Shown here one piece after another: positions 1 through 9,472 of a stretch of 10,519 nt of DNA (position 1 is the stretch's first letter; every line of letters starts with the position of its first letter). Below the pieces are notes generated by a model. The model saw only the letters and a list, made by a program, of their open reading frames with translations. It was not told where the DNA came from and searched no databases. Origin of the DNA: Blastococcus sp. CT_GayMR20. GTDB lineage: Bacteria; Actinomycetota; Actinomycetes; Mycobacteriales; Geodermatophilaceae. The stretch spans positions 1 through 10,519 of the forward strand of contig NZ_SPQM01000155.1 of the NCBI RefSeq assembly GCF_004570345.1, read 5' to 3'. The position numbers and the translations under genes were made by a program.

Positions 1-654
1 GTCGAGGCCTACGAGGTCGCGCTCGACGCCGGCGAGCCCGACGCGTGGCGCAACCTCGGCAAGGTCCTCGAGGACCTCGGCGACCTCGCCGGCGCCATGC
101 GCGCCTACCGGGGCGCGGTCGAGGCGGGTGACCTCGAGGGCGGGCTGCAGCTGGCCTTCCTCCTCCGCGAGCAGGGTGAGCGGCAGGCAGCCATGGACGT
201 CGCCATGGAGATCGCCGCGATGGGTGACCAGGAGGCCGCGGCCGTCGTCGCCTGCTGGCGGTGGTGCGCCACCCTCGACCCCTCGCTCGAGCCGGATCTG
301 CGCATCGGGGCCGACCACTTCCCGGCCGCCCGCGCGGACCTCGCCCACCTGCTCCGCGAGACCGGCCGCCCCGACGAGGCCCGGTTCGTGCTCGAGAAGG
401 GCGCCAAGCTGGGCGAGGCCGTGGCCTGGCTGCCGCTCGGCAACTTCTACGCCGACGAGATGGCGGACGACGAGGCGGCGGAGGAGGCCTACCGCGGGGG
501 GATCGCCGCGGGCGAGGCCTACTGCCACCACAACCTCGCCGTCCTGCTGGCCGAGCGCGGTGACTTCGACGGCGCCGTCGAGCAGTTCCGCCTCGGCGCC
601 GCCGCCGGCGACCAGCTTGCGGCCGACGCCCTCCGGGAGCTCGAACGCGGCTGA
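1..654 (+). CDS. TPR/Sel1-like repeat protein, 5' end outside the window
   Basis: The frame is open from base 1, so only the last 217 residues are visible; the first ATG, at 97, is internal. The protein is a chain of helix-turn-helix repeats of about 31-34 residues. Repeats read clearly at visible residues 16-43 (WRNLGK...LGDLAGA), 109-139 ([14 protein letters not shown]), 140-172 ([11 protein letters not shown]) and 173-204 ([17 protein letters not shown]), with a degenerate one at 44-75. The pattern of A/L/G/Y positions is that of TPR or Sel1-like repeats, which usually hold protein partners together. No signal peptide or membrane segment is seen in this part. The partner and role are unknown, and an N-terminal catalytic or regulatory domain could lie outside the window. 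It ends with TGA, 49 nt before the preferred ppc start on the same strand, with a strong hairpin between. Repeat class: confident. Function: none claimed. Confidence 0.85.
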   Translation, partial: VEAYEVALDAGEPDAWRNLGKVLEDLGDLAGAMRAYRGAVEAGDLEGGLQLAFLLREQGERQAAMDVAMEIAAMGDQEAAAVVACWRWCATLDPSLEPDLRIGADHFPAARADLAHLLRETGRPDEARFVLEKGAKLGEAVAWLPLGNFYADEMADDEAAEEAYRGGIAAGEAYCHHNLAVLLAERGDFDGAVEQFRLGAAAGDQLAADALRELERG

Positions 655-679
655 AGGACGGGGCCGTAGCGTGCCCGTT

Positions 680-703
680 ACACGGGAGCCGGATACTCGG
701 CCC

Positions 704-707
<4 letters not shown>
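680..707 (+). promoter_or_regulatory. Strong hairpin over the ppc start (terminator, attenuator or operator)
   Basis: ACACGGG (680-686) is the exact inverted repeat of CCCGTGT (701-707). Inside it, CCG (689-691) pairs with CGG (698-700), leaving a 2-nt bulge (687-688) and the 6-nt loop GATACT (692-697). This gives a 10-bp, GC-rich stem. It begins 26 nt after the stop of the TPR gene and includes the GTG at 704. A second, competing hairpin is CCCGT (674-678) with ACGGG (682-686). No T-run follows, so it could be an actinobacterial-style terminator of the TPR gene, an RNA element hiding the ppc start, or a dyad operator. The structure is seen directly; the role is inferred. Confidence 0.45.
692..697 (+). 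promoter_or_regulatory. Possible -10 element for a leaderless ppc mRNA
   Basis: GATACT matches TANNNT at its two strongest positions after the first (A2 and T6). It ends 6 nt before the GTG at 704, the spacing expected if transcription began on the start codon. No convincing -35 box is visible about 17 nt upstream. Weak, and it coincides with the loop of the hairpin. Confidence 0.2.
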
Positions 708-3515
<2,808 letters not shown>

Positions 3516-3523
<8 letters not shown>

Positions 3524-4595
3524 TCCCGAGCTGCGGCCGGTGGTCTCCACCGCCGGGCTGACCGCGGCGGCGGAGCGGCTCAGCCTGCCCGCGGCGGCGC
3601 TGGCGCCCGCCCTGGTCGAGCCCGGCACCCGGCTGCTCGCCGACGGGGCGGGCAACGCCGCGTTGCTGCGCCGTCAGTGGGCGGGCGACGGGACCGCCGA
3701 GGCCGTGGTGCTGCACCGTGCCGGGGTCCATCTCGAGCACCCGAGCGTGCAGGCGACCGCGGCGGCGTGGGGGTGCGACTCCGTGTGCCACGCCTCCACG
3801 GGCCGGTCGGTGGCGGTCCGCCCGCCGGCGGATGACGCGCCGCTGACCGACCGCTTCCGGCACCTCGCCGCACTCGCCGCCACCCGGGTGGAGATCGCCG
3901 TCGCCCTGGCACGCGACGCGGGTGGGGAGCGCACGAAGCGCGACGGCAGCCCGGTCGTCGCCGCCGACGAGGCCGCCCATGCCGCCGCGGCGGGGGTGCT
4001 CCGGCAGCTCGGCGTGCCGGTGCTCAGCGAGGAACGCCCGGACCGCCCGGTCGACGAGGGTGCACCGTGGATGGTGCTGGACCCGCTCGACGGCACCGGC
4101 AATTTCTCCGCGGGGATGCCGCCCTGGGCCTTCTCCGCCGCGCTGGTCACCGCGGGACGGCCGGTCGCGGGGCTGGTCGCCGACCTGTCCTCCGGGCGCC
4201 GGTGGGAAGCCGCCGAGGACGCCGGCGCGTGGCGGGACGGCGTCCCGGTGCGGCCCCGGCCCGGCAGCACCGTCGTGGTGCCGAGCGCCCCCGGAAGTGG
4301 CACCGTCGTCGTCCCCTCGACGGCCCGGCGGGTGCGGATCAGCGGCTGCACCGCGCTCGACCTGTGCCTGGTCGCGGACGGCTCGGCCGCGGCCTGGCAC
4401 GACGTCGACCGCAGCGGCACCCGCGTGCACGACGTCGCCGGCGGGCTGGCCGTGCTGTTCGCCGCGGGCGGGGCCGCGCTCACCCCGGACGGCGAACCGC
4501 TCGTGCTGCACCCCGACACCACCACGAAGATCCGCTTCGTGGCCGCACCCACCGCCGCGGCCGCGCTCGAGCTGCTGGCCGCCGTCGCCGGCTGA
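3516..4595 (+). CDS. Inositol monophosphatase-family phosphatase with an extra N-terminal domain
   Basis: A Mg-dependent sugar-phosphate or nucleotide phosphatase of the IMPase/FBPase/CysQ superfamily, 359 residues. The catalytic domain starts near residue 110: [12 protein letters not shown] (141-152), SEE (171-173) for metal binding, DPLDGTGNF (189-197) with metal ligands Asp189 and Asp192, and VHDVAGG with Asp306 as the late catalytic Asp, usually in a WDxA context. All expected acidic residues are kept, so it is probably active. Substrate cannot be told: inositol-1-phosphate, fructose-1,6-bisphosphate and PAP are all handled in this superfamily. Family members are usually about 260-290 residues; the first ~108 residues are extra and I do not recognise them. 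The GTG at 3516 overlaps the ppc stop by 8 nt and has no clear Shine-Dalgarno sequence, which suggests translational coupling. An in-frame GTG at 3540 is the alternative. It ends stop to stop with fprA. Confidence 0.85.
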
Positions 4596-4598
4596 TCA
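4593..4598. other. Convergent stop codons with no gap (TGATCA)
   Basis: The plus-strand phosphatase gene stops with TGA at 4593-4595 and minus-strand fprA stops with TGA at 4598-4596. The two stops form one 6-base palindrome. There is no intergenic DNA for an intrinsic terminator, so any terminator must lie inside the opposing gene, or the transcripts overlap at their 3' ends. Confidence 0.9.
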
Positions 4599-6005
4599 GC
4601 GGGCGGCGGCCGCCCGCACGGCGGCGAGCAGCGACTCCCGCTCGTGCATCGTGGTCCTGGCCCGGCCCTTCGTGGCGCCGAGCGCGATCTCTGCCGCGTC
4701 GATCGCCCGCCAGTCGTCGAGCAGTACCGGCTCGGCGCCCCGGGAGATGAGCTCCTCCACCAGGTCACCGACCGGTCCCTCCGTCCGCAGCACCCCCTCG
4801 GCGGCGTCGGCGAGCAGCCCGGCGACGGTCTCGCGTGCGTCGTGCTTGTTCGTGCCGACGACGCCGCTGGGTCCCCGCTTGATCCAGCCCGCGACGTACT
4901 CGCCGATCGACGTCCGGCCGTCGCGCTGCACGCGCCCCTCCTCGTTGGGCACGGTGCCGGAGCGCTCGTCCACCGGCAGCCCGGGCAGCGGCAGCCCGCG
5001 GTAACCGACGGAACGGACGACGAGATCGGCGGGCAGCACGCTGAGCTCGCCGGTGCCCATCACCCGGCCGTCGCCGTCCACGGCGGTGCGCTCGACCTCC
5101 ACGCCCGCGACCCGGTCCTCGCCCAGGAGCCGCACCGGCCGGCCGAAGAACCGCAGGTGCACGCGGGCGCGGCCCGGGGTGGGCTCGTGGTCGACCCAAC
5201 CCCGGAGGACCGCGAGGTTGCGGGTGACGTTGCGGTCCGTGGCCGCCCGCGCCTCGCTGCCGGGGTCGAGTTCGAGGTCGGCCGCGTCCACCAGGACGTC
5301 CGCGCCCTCGAGCTCGCCGAGCTCGCGCAGCTCCTGGGTCGTGAAGCTGGCCTGTGCGGGACCGCGCCGGCCGAGGATCGTGACCTCCTCGACCGGCATC
5401 GCGGCGAGCACGTCGAGCACGTGCTGCGGCATGTCGGTCGACTCGAGCTCGGGGGCGGTGCGGGCCAGGACGCGGCCGACGTCCAGGGCCACGTTGCCGA
5501 CGCCCACCACGACGACCGACCGAACCCCGGCCAGCGCCGCCTCGACGCGCTCCCGCGGGGCGTCGGGGTGGCCGGTGTACCAGGCGACGAGATCGGTCGC
5601 GGCCAGGCTGCCGGGCAGGTCCTCGCCCTCGATGCCGAGGTGCCGGTCGACCGAGGCGCCGTAGGTGTAGATGACCGCGTCGACGTGCCGGCGCAGCTCC
5701 TCGAGGGAGATGTCCACGCCGACGTCGACGTTCCCGACGAACCGCACGAGCGGGTCCTCGAGGGCCCGGTGGAGGGTGTCGCGGATGGCCCGCATCTTCG
5801 GGTGGTCGGGCGCGATGCCGTGCCGCACCAGGCCGAATGGGGTCGGCAGCCGGTCGATCAGGTCGACGGCGACCGGGACGGCGTCCTGCCGGGTGAGGGC
5901 CTCGGCGGCGTAGATGCCCGCCGGCCCGGCGCCCACGACGGCGACGCGGAGCGGGCGGTCCGCCGACGGGGGAGAGGTCGAACCGTCGAGGGACACGACT
6001 GGCAT
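4596..6005 (-). CDS. fprA: NADPH-ferredoxin reductase, FprA (adrenodoxin reductase-like)
   Basis: A flavoenzyme that passes electrons between NADPH and ferredoxin, typically to feed cytochromes P450 and other ferredoxin-dependent enzymes; cytosolic. The 469 residues are close to M. tuberculosis FprA (about 456). Seen in order: FAD-binding Rossmann loop VVGAGPAG (23-30); the family block FGLVRHGIAPDHPK (57-70); NADP-binding GVGNVALD (168-175); and the C-terminal flavin-contact block GWIKRGPSGVVGTNK (373-387). These blocks separate it from the glutamate synthase small subunit, its nearest look-alike. The start is ATG at 6005, with GGCGGGG 5 nt upstream; a GTG two codons earlier is possible. Unlike the FprA forms that carry an N-terminal bacterial ferredoxin domain, this one has none. 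It is divergent from the ABM monooxygenase gene, and no P450 or ferredoxin gene lies in the window, so its partner is elsewhere. Confidence 0.93.
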   Translation of the reverse strand: MPVVSLDGSTSPPSADRPLRVAVVGAGPAGIYAAEALTRQDAVPVAVDLIDRLPTPFGLVRHGIAPDHPKMRAIRDTLHRALEDPLVRFVGNVDVGVDISLEELRRHVDAVIYTYGASVDRHLGIEGEDLPGSLAATDLVAWYTGHPDAPRERVEAALAGVRSVVVVGVGNVALDVGRVLARTAPELESTDMPQHVLDVLAAMPVEEVTILGRRGPAQASFTTQELRELGELEGADVLVDAADLELDPGSEARAATDRNVTRNLAVLRGWVDHEPTPGRARVHLRFFGRPVRLLGEDRVAGVEVERTAVDGDGRVMGTGELSVLPADLVVRSVGYRGLPLPGLPVDERSGTVPNEEGRVQRDGRTSIGEYVAGWIKRGPSGVVGTNKHDARETVAGLLADAAEGVLRTEGPVGDLVEELISRGAEPVLLDDWRAIDAAEIALGATKGRARTTMHERESLLAAVRAAAAR

Positions 6006-6016
6006 CCTCACCCCGC

Positions 6017-6045
6017 CGGGCCCGTTGCACCAGATCACGGGCCCG
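6017..6045. repeat. Two copies of the palindrome CGGGCCCG, a candidate operator
   Basis: CGGGCCCG occurs at 6017-6024 and again at 6038-6045, starts 21 bp apart, which is about two turns of the helix. With one extra base each, the pair also forms a 9-bp inverted repeat, CGGGCCCGT (6017-6025) and ACGGGCCCG (6037-6045), around an 11-nt spacer. It lies in the 72-bp gap between divergent fprA and the ABM gene and just touches the fprA ribosome site. Such an arrangement suits a dimeric repressor binding one DNA face. GC-rich palindromes do arise by chance in DNA this rich in GC. Confidence 0.4.
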
Positions 6046-6066
6046 ATCCGCTGCAATCGCCGTCCC

Positions 6067-6072
6067 AGGAGG
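6067..6072 (+). promoter_or_regulatory. Ribosome binding site of the ABM gene
   Basis: A complete AGGAGG lies 5 nt before the GTG at 6078. It fixes the start of this small gene, since no other in-frame start nearby has such a site. Confidence 0.85.
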
Positions 6073-6077
6073 CCCTC

Positions 6078-6386
6078 GTGCCCGTCGTCGTCGTCGCCAC
6101 GATCACCCCGCTGCCCGAGCACCTGGACGCGGTCCGGGAGGCGCTGCTCGCCGCGGTGCCCGCGGTCCACGCGGAACCCGGGTGCGAGCTGTACGCCGTG
6201 CACGAGGACGACGTCGGGTTCGTGATGGTCGAGCGCTGGGCGGACGCCGACGCGCTGCGGGTGCACGGGAAGGCCGACGCGCTCACGACGCTGGGCGGCG
6301 TCCTGGCCGGCAAGCTGGCCGCCGCCCCGGAGGTCCGCCGGCTGTCCGCGGTCCCGGCCGGCGAGCCCGGGAAGGGCGCGCTCTAG
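6078..6386 (+). CDS. ABM-family putative quinol monooxygenase
   Basis: A 102-residue protein of the antibiotic biosynthesis monooxygenase (ABM, dimeric ferredoxin-like fold) family, cytosolic. Seen: a first beta strand PVVVVATITPLP (2-13), an amphipathic helix with EHLDAVREALLAAVPAV, the family block GCELYAVHEDDVGFVMVERW, then DADALRVHGKADALTTL, where the His before the second helix is typical, and a short Ala-rich helix. Members include quinol monooxygenase YgiN and small enzymes that oxidise polycyclic aromatics without cofactor; many have no known substrate, and none can be assigned here. The GTG start is backed by a perfect AGGAGG. It is divergent from fprA, and the shared 72-bp region raises the possibility of joint redox control. 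Its stop is 1 nt from that of the convergent GH25-like gene. Confidence 0.85.
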   Translation: MPVVVVATITPLPEHLDAVREALLAAVPAVHAEPGCELYAVHEDDVGFVMVERWADADALRVHGKADALTTLGGVLAGKLAAAPEVRRLSAVPAGEPGKGAL

Positions 6387-6387
6387 G

Positions 6388-7203
6388 TCAGACGCAGGAG
6401 AAGTTGCGGTCCAGGTTGTTCTGGACGTACTGCGTCAGCGTCACGCGGCCCCCGGGGACCAGCGGCGGCTTCCGGCAGGCGGCGCGCGCCCCGTCCAGGC
6501 TGGTGGAGCCCGCGAGCCAGCTGTCGCGGCCGGCGAGGTTGCTGGTGGCCGGCACCGAGCCGACGATCTGCGCCCACTGCTGGTTGGTCGAGTAGATGCC
6601 GACCCGGGCGCCGCTCGCGACGAGGTGGGCGGTCATCCCCTCCAGCGTCGCCCGGTTGCGCGCCAGCGCGTCGGCGGAGCCGGTCTGCCAGCTGTTCATC
6701 GTCTCGACGTCGAGCCACCAGGTGTACCGGGCCGGGGTGCCGTCGACCCGGGCCTCGCGGGCGGCGGGCGTGAAGAACGAGACGATGCTGTTCTGCGCGC
6801 GCTCCCAGCCGTACTGCCACGAGCACGCCGACGAGTTGGTGCCGTCGCACAGGCCGTAGGGGGTCGCGCCGGTCCTCGGCCAGGTGGTGACCTGACCGAG
6901 CAGCTGACCGGGGTTCGCGGTGTTCAGGTAGAGCTGGGCAACCGGCTGGCTGCGCACAGCGCCGGAGGAGCCCCAGGCCCAGGTGAGCTGGGCGCTCAGG
7001 CAGGGGTTGGCCCGCGTCGACAGGCCGCCGTTGACGCCGATGACCGCGAAAGCGCGGTCGCGCGGGAGGGAGGAGCCGCACTGCGGGTACGACACGTCGT
7101 AGCCGACCGTCGTCGGTGCCGCCGACGCGATCCCGGGCGCGGCGAGGAGCGCCGCCGCCAGCGTGAGGACGACGACGACCACGGAGCGCAGCGCACGGGT
7201 CAT
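6388..7203 (-). CDS. Secreted GH25-like (DUF1906-type) protein
   Basis: A 271-residue exported protein. Residues 1-28 form a classic signal peptide: MTRALR, a hydrophobic run at 8-22, and a likely cleavage ASA|A after residue 28. The mature part resembles the TIM-barrel fold of GH25 lysozymes. GYDVSYPQCG carries Asp36, where GH25 has its first catalytic Asp; WWLDVET (162-168) carries the Asp165/Glu167 pair of the GH25 D-x-E motif; YVQNNLDRNF near the end resembles the closing GH25 strand. Six cysteines (42, 68, 119, 127, 243, 270) could make three disulfides. No LysM, SH3 or other wall-binding module follows. It may be a muramidase acting on peptidoglycan outside the cell, or a non-catalytic relative. 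The ATG at 7203 has no Shine-Dalgarno sequence; a -10-like TACCTT 8 nt upstream suggests a leaderless mRNA. Fold: fairly sure. Activity: inferred. Confidence 0.75.
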   Translation of the reverse strand: MTRALRSVVVVVLTLAAALLAAPGIASAAPTTVGYDVSYPQCGSSLPRDRAFAVIGVNGGLSTRANPCLSAQLTWAWGSSGAVRSQPVAQLYLNTANPGQLLGQVTTWPRTGATPYGLCDGTNSSACSWQYGWERAQNSIVSFFTPAAREARVDGTPARYTWWLDVETMNSWQTGSADALARNRATLEGMTAHLVASGARVGIYSTNQQWAQIVGSVPATSNLAGRDSWLAGSTSLDGARAACRKPPLVPGGRVTLTQYVQNNLDRNFSCV

Positions 7204-7211
7204 CGGCGGCG

Positions 7212-7217
7212 AAGGTA
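7212..7217 (-). promoter_or_regulatory. Possible -10 box for a leaderless GH25-like mRNA
   Basis: On the minus strand TACCTT fits TANNNT fully and ends 8 nt before the ATG at 7203. Transcription would then start at or next to the start codon, which agrees with the lack of a ribosome site. No clear -35 box is seen. Confidence 0.3.
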
Positions 7218-7262
7218 CACGCGCGCGCCGCGAACAGGGTGGGCCGAAGCGGAAGTCATCAG

Positions 7263-7276
7263 TGACCTCGCGGTCA
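7263..7276 (-). other. Small hairpin over the stop codon of the Nei-like gene
   Basis: On the minus strand TGACC and GGTCA form a 5-bp stem closed by a GCGA (GNRA-type) loop, with the TGA stop as part of the stem. There is no T-run after it. It may help protect the 3' end or act as a weak terminator, but 5 bp is little evidence. Confidence 0.2.
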
Positions 7277-8083
7277 GTGTGCCTGGCAGACCGGGCACCA
7301 GTACAGGTTCCTGCCCGCCATCACGTCGGTGCAGACCTCCGACCCGCAGATCCGGCACGGCAACCCGGTGCGCCGGTACACGTAGTGCGCGTCGTCGCGC
7401 TGTACGGCACCGCGGCGGCGGGACCGGTCCTCCGGACGGGTCGTCACGATCCGGCCCATCCGCACCCCGGCGCGCATGAGGGTGACGAGGTCGGCCCACA
7501 TCCTGCCCCACAGGACCTCGTCCACGGACCGGCCCGGGCGGAACGGCGAGACCCCGTGCCGGAACAGCAGCTCGGCCCGGTAGACGTTGCCGACGCCCGC
7601 CAGCACGGACTGGTCCATCAGCAGTGCGCCGATCGCCGTCCGGCTGGCGCCGATCCGCCGGTGCGCGACCCGGCCGTCCGCGCGCGGGCGGAGGGGGTCG
7701 GGCCCCAGGCGCGCCAGGATCGACCGGACCTCCGGAGCCGTCAGCACCTCGCACGCCGTCGGTCCGCGCAGGTCGGTCCACACACCGATCCCGGCCGGCC
7801 CGTCGGCCTCCCACCGCATCCGCAGCGCGCCCCTGGCCGGCGGCGGGGGCCCGGTGCCGGTGGTGAAGGAGCCGTAGAGGCCGAGGTGCACGTGCAGGGT
7901 GTCGCCGCCGAAGTCGGCGAACAGGTGCTTGCCGTAGGAGGACACGTCCTCGAGCACCCGGCCGTCGAGCAGGGCTGCGCCGGCCTCGAAGCGCCCCTGC
8001 GGACTGGTGACGTTCACCGGTCGCCCCGCGAACAGCTCCGACTGCTCGCGGGCCAGGCGGTACAGGGTGTGCCCCTCAGGCAC
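7274..8083 (-). CDS. nei: Fpg/Nei-family DNA glycosylase (Nei1-like endonuclease VIII)
   Basis: A base-excision repair enzyme that removes oxidised bases, mainly pyrimidines in Nei-type members, and then cuts the DNA strand by beta/delta elimination. 269 residues, the usual size. After Met removal, Pro2 is the catalytic N-terminus and Glu3 assists (MPEGHTLYRLA, as in the mycobacterial Nei1 group). Also seen: Lys52 in SSYGKHLF, the H2TH DNA-binding domain from about 128 with GVGNVYRAELLF (163-174) and its conserved Asn166, and the C-terminal zinc finger with Cys243, Cys246, Cys263 and Cys266, where Arg258 in AGRNLYWCPVC is the usual DNA-contacting Arg. All catalytic parts are intact. The GTG start at 8083 has GGAGG 4 nt upstream. 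It lies 24 nt downstream of phr on the same strand, so the two are very likely co-transcribed. MutM (8-oxoguanine glycosylase) is the alternative; the MPEGHT start favours Nei. Confidence 0.92.
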   Translation of the reverse strand: MPEGHTLYRLAREQSELFAGRPVNVTSPQGRFEAGAALLDGRVLEDVSSYGKHLFADFGGDTLHVHLGLYGSFTTGTGPPPPARGALRMRWEADGPAGIGVWTDLRGPTACEVLTAPEVRSILARLGPDPLRPRADGRVAHRRIGASRTAIGALLMDQSVLAGVGNVYRAELLFRHGVSPFRPGRSVDEVLWGRMWADLVTLMRAGVRMGRIVTTRPEDRSRRRGAVQRDDAHYVYRRTGLPCRICGSEVCTDVMAGRNLYWCPVCQAH

Positions 8084-8087
8084 CGGT

Positions 8088-8092
8088 CCTCC
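8088..8092 (-). promoter_or_regulatory. Ribosome binding site of the Nei-like gene
   Basis: GGAGG on the minus strand, 4 nt before the GTG at 8083, within the 24-nt gap after phr. It fixes the start so that Pro2 and Glu3 are correctly placed for catalysis. Confidence 0.8.
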
Positions 8093-8107
8093 GGAGTTCC
8101 GGCCGGG

Positions 8108-9472
8108 TCACCGGGACCGGGCCTGTTCGTAGCGGTCGAGCGCGACCAGCCGCTCGGCCGCGTGGTCCACGATCGGCTCGGGGTAGCCCGGCGGCGGGCC
8201 GTCCGGGGCGAGCCACGGCTCGTGCACGAGCTTCGTGGGGACGTCGCGCAGTTCCGGCACCCAGCGGCGGACGTAGGCGCCGTCGGGGTCGAACTCCTTG
8301 CCCTGGCGCGTCGGGTTGAAGACCCGGTAGTACGGCGAGGCGTCGGTGCCGGTGCCGGCGACCCACTGCCAGCCGTGGTTGTTGCTGGCGAGGTCGCCGT
8401 CGACCAGGTGCTGCAGGAAGTGGCGGGCCCCCCGCTGCCACGGCAGGTGCAGGTCCTTGACGAGGAACGACGCGACGACCATGCGCACCCGGTTGTGCAC
8501 GTAGGCCTCGCCGAGGAGCTGGCGCATCCCCGCGTCGACGATCGGGAAGCCGGTGCGGCCCTGCGCCCAGGCGGTGAAGTGCGCGTCGGCCTCCGGGCCG
8601 CCGTCGACCTCGATGGCGCCCGTGCGCGGGTCCAACGCCTCCCGGGTGGACTCCGGCCGGTGCCAGACGACGTCGGCGTAGAACTCCCGCCAGGCGAGCT
8701 CGGTGGTGTAGCGGCGGACGGCCTCGCCGTCTGCCTCGGCGAGGTCCGCCAGCAGCGTGCGGGGGTGCAGGCAGCCGTACTTGAGGTAGGCCGACAGCCG
8801 GCTCGTGCCGTCGGTGCCGGGCAGGTTCCGGGTCGCCTCGTAGCCCGGCAGCCGCTCGTCGCGGAACGACTGCCAGGCCTGCTGCGCGGCCGCCTCGCCG
8901 GCCGGCGGCAGCTGTACGCCGCCGAGGTCGGGTCCGGCCGGCAGGTCGTCGGAGGGGACGCCGGCGAGCCACGGTGGCGCGTCGGGCCTCGCGGCCGGGC
9001 CCCGCCACCCGTGGTGGCGCCAGGCGCGCGCGAACGGGGTGAAGACCGTGAACCGGCTGCCGTCGCTCTTCGTGACCCGGCCTGGCGTCACGGCGTACGG
9101 GGACCCGGTCCGCACGAGGGGGACGTCGCCGAGCGCCTGCTCGACCGCACCGTCGCGTCGCCGCCCGTACGGCCCGGCGTCGGCCGAGATGTGCACGCTC
9201 GTGGCGCCGACCTCGCGGACCAGACCGGGCAGGACCTCGGCGGGGCTCCCGTGCCGCAGCACGAGCGCGTCACCGGTCGCCGTCCGCAGGTGGGCGAGGC
9301 AGTCGAGCAGGAACCGGCGGCGGGGGGCGCCCGAGGGCTCCCAGAGCCGGGGATCGAACACGAAGACCGGCAGGACGGCGCCGTCCCGGCCCGCGGCGTC
9401 GATCGCGGCGAGCAGGGCGGGATGGTCGGAGAGGCGGAGGTCGCGGCGGAACCACAGCAGCGACGTCGGCAC
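8108..9472 (-). CDS. phr: Deoxyribodipyrimidine photolyase, class I
   Basis: A FAD enzyme that splits UV-induced cyclobutane pyrimidine dimers using blue light. 454 residues, the normal length. The N-terminal antenna domain opens with SLLWFRRDLRLSDHPAL (4-20). The FAD domain has TSRLSAYLKYGCL (223-235), ELAWREFY (258-265), GRTGFPIVDAGMRQL (305-319), NRVRMVVASFLVKDL (327-341) and NNHGWQW (364-370), followed by TGTDASPYYRVFNP. Asn365 sits next to the flavin. By alignment with E. coli PhrB recalled from memory, Trp368 and Trp345 match the inner and middle members of the electron-transfer chain (Trp382, Trp359), but no Trp stands at the place of the outer one (Trp306). The antenna cofactor cannot be told. 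The GTG start at 9472 has no Shine-Dalgarno sequence but has TACGCT 6 nt upstream, so it may be leaderless. It lies 45 nt after the acetyltransferase gene and 24 nt before the nei-like gene. Confidence 0.95.
   Translation of the reverse strand: MPTSLLWFRRDLRLSDHPALLAAIDAAGRDGAVLPVFVFDPRLWEPSGAPRRRFLLDCLAHLRTATGDALVLRHGSPAEVLPGLVREVGATSVHISADAGPYGRRRDGAVEQALGDVPLVRTGSPYAVTPGRVTKSDGSRFTVFTPFARAWRHHGWRGPAARPDAPPWLAGVPSDDLPAGPDLGGVQLPPAGEAAAQQAWQSFRDERLPGYEATRNLPGTDGTSRLSAYLKYGCLHPRTLLADLAEADGEAVRRYTTELAWREFYADVVWHRPESTREALDPRTGAIEVDGGPEADAHFTAWAQGRTGFPIVDAGMRQLLGEAYVHNRVRMVVASFLVKDLHLPWQRGARHFLQHLVDGDLASNNHGWQWVAGTGTDASPYYRVFNPTRQGKEFDPDGAYVRRWVPELRDVPTKLVHEPWLAPDGPPPGYPEPIVDHAAERLVALDRYEQARSR

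Noticed and set aside
128..703. Upstream extension of the ppc frame by 192 codons
   Set aside because: It overlaps the TPR gene in another frame, and its product is an Arg/Ser/Pro-rich string with no family match. The TPR frame has the proper codon pattern; ppc homology begins only near 704.
4644..6077. Long plus-strand frame fused ahead of the ABM protein
   Set aside because: It is antisense to fprA and has no recognisable domain. The AGGAGG at 6067-6072 shows that translation starts at 6078.
6006..6266. Upstream extension of the fprA frame
   Set aside because: It would run across the divergent gap and antisense to the ABM gene, and gives low-complexity Asp/Arg/Gly sequence. The ATG at 6005 has a ribosome site and fits family length.
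6363..6378. GCCC/GGGC hairpin near the end of the ABM gene as a terminator
   Set aside because: Only 4 bp, inside coding sequence, and no T-run. Not above chance in this composition.
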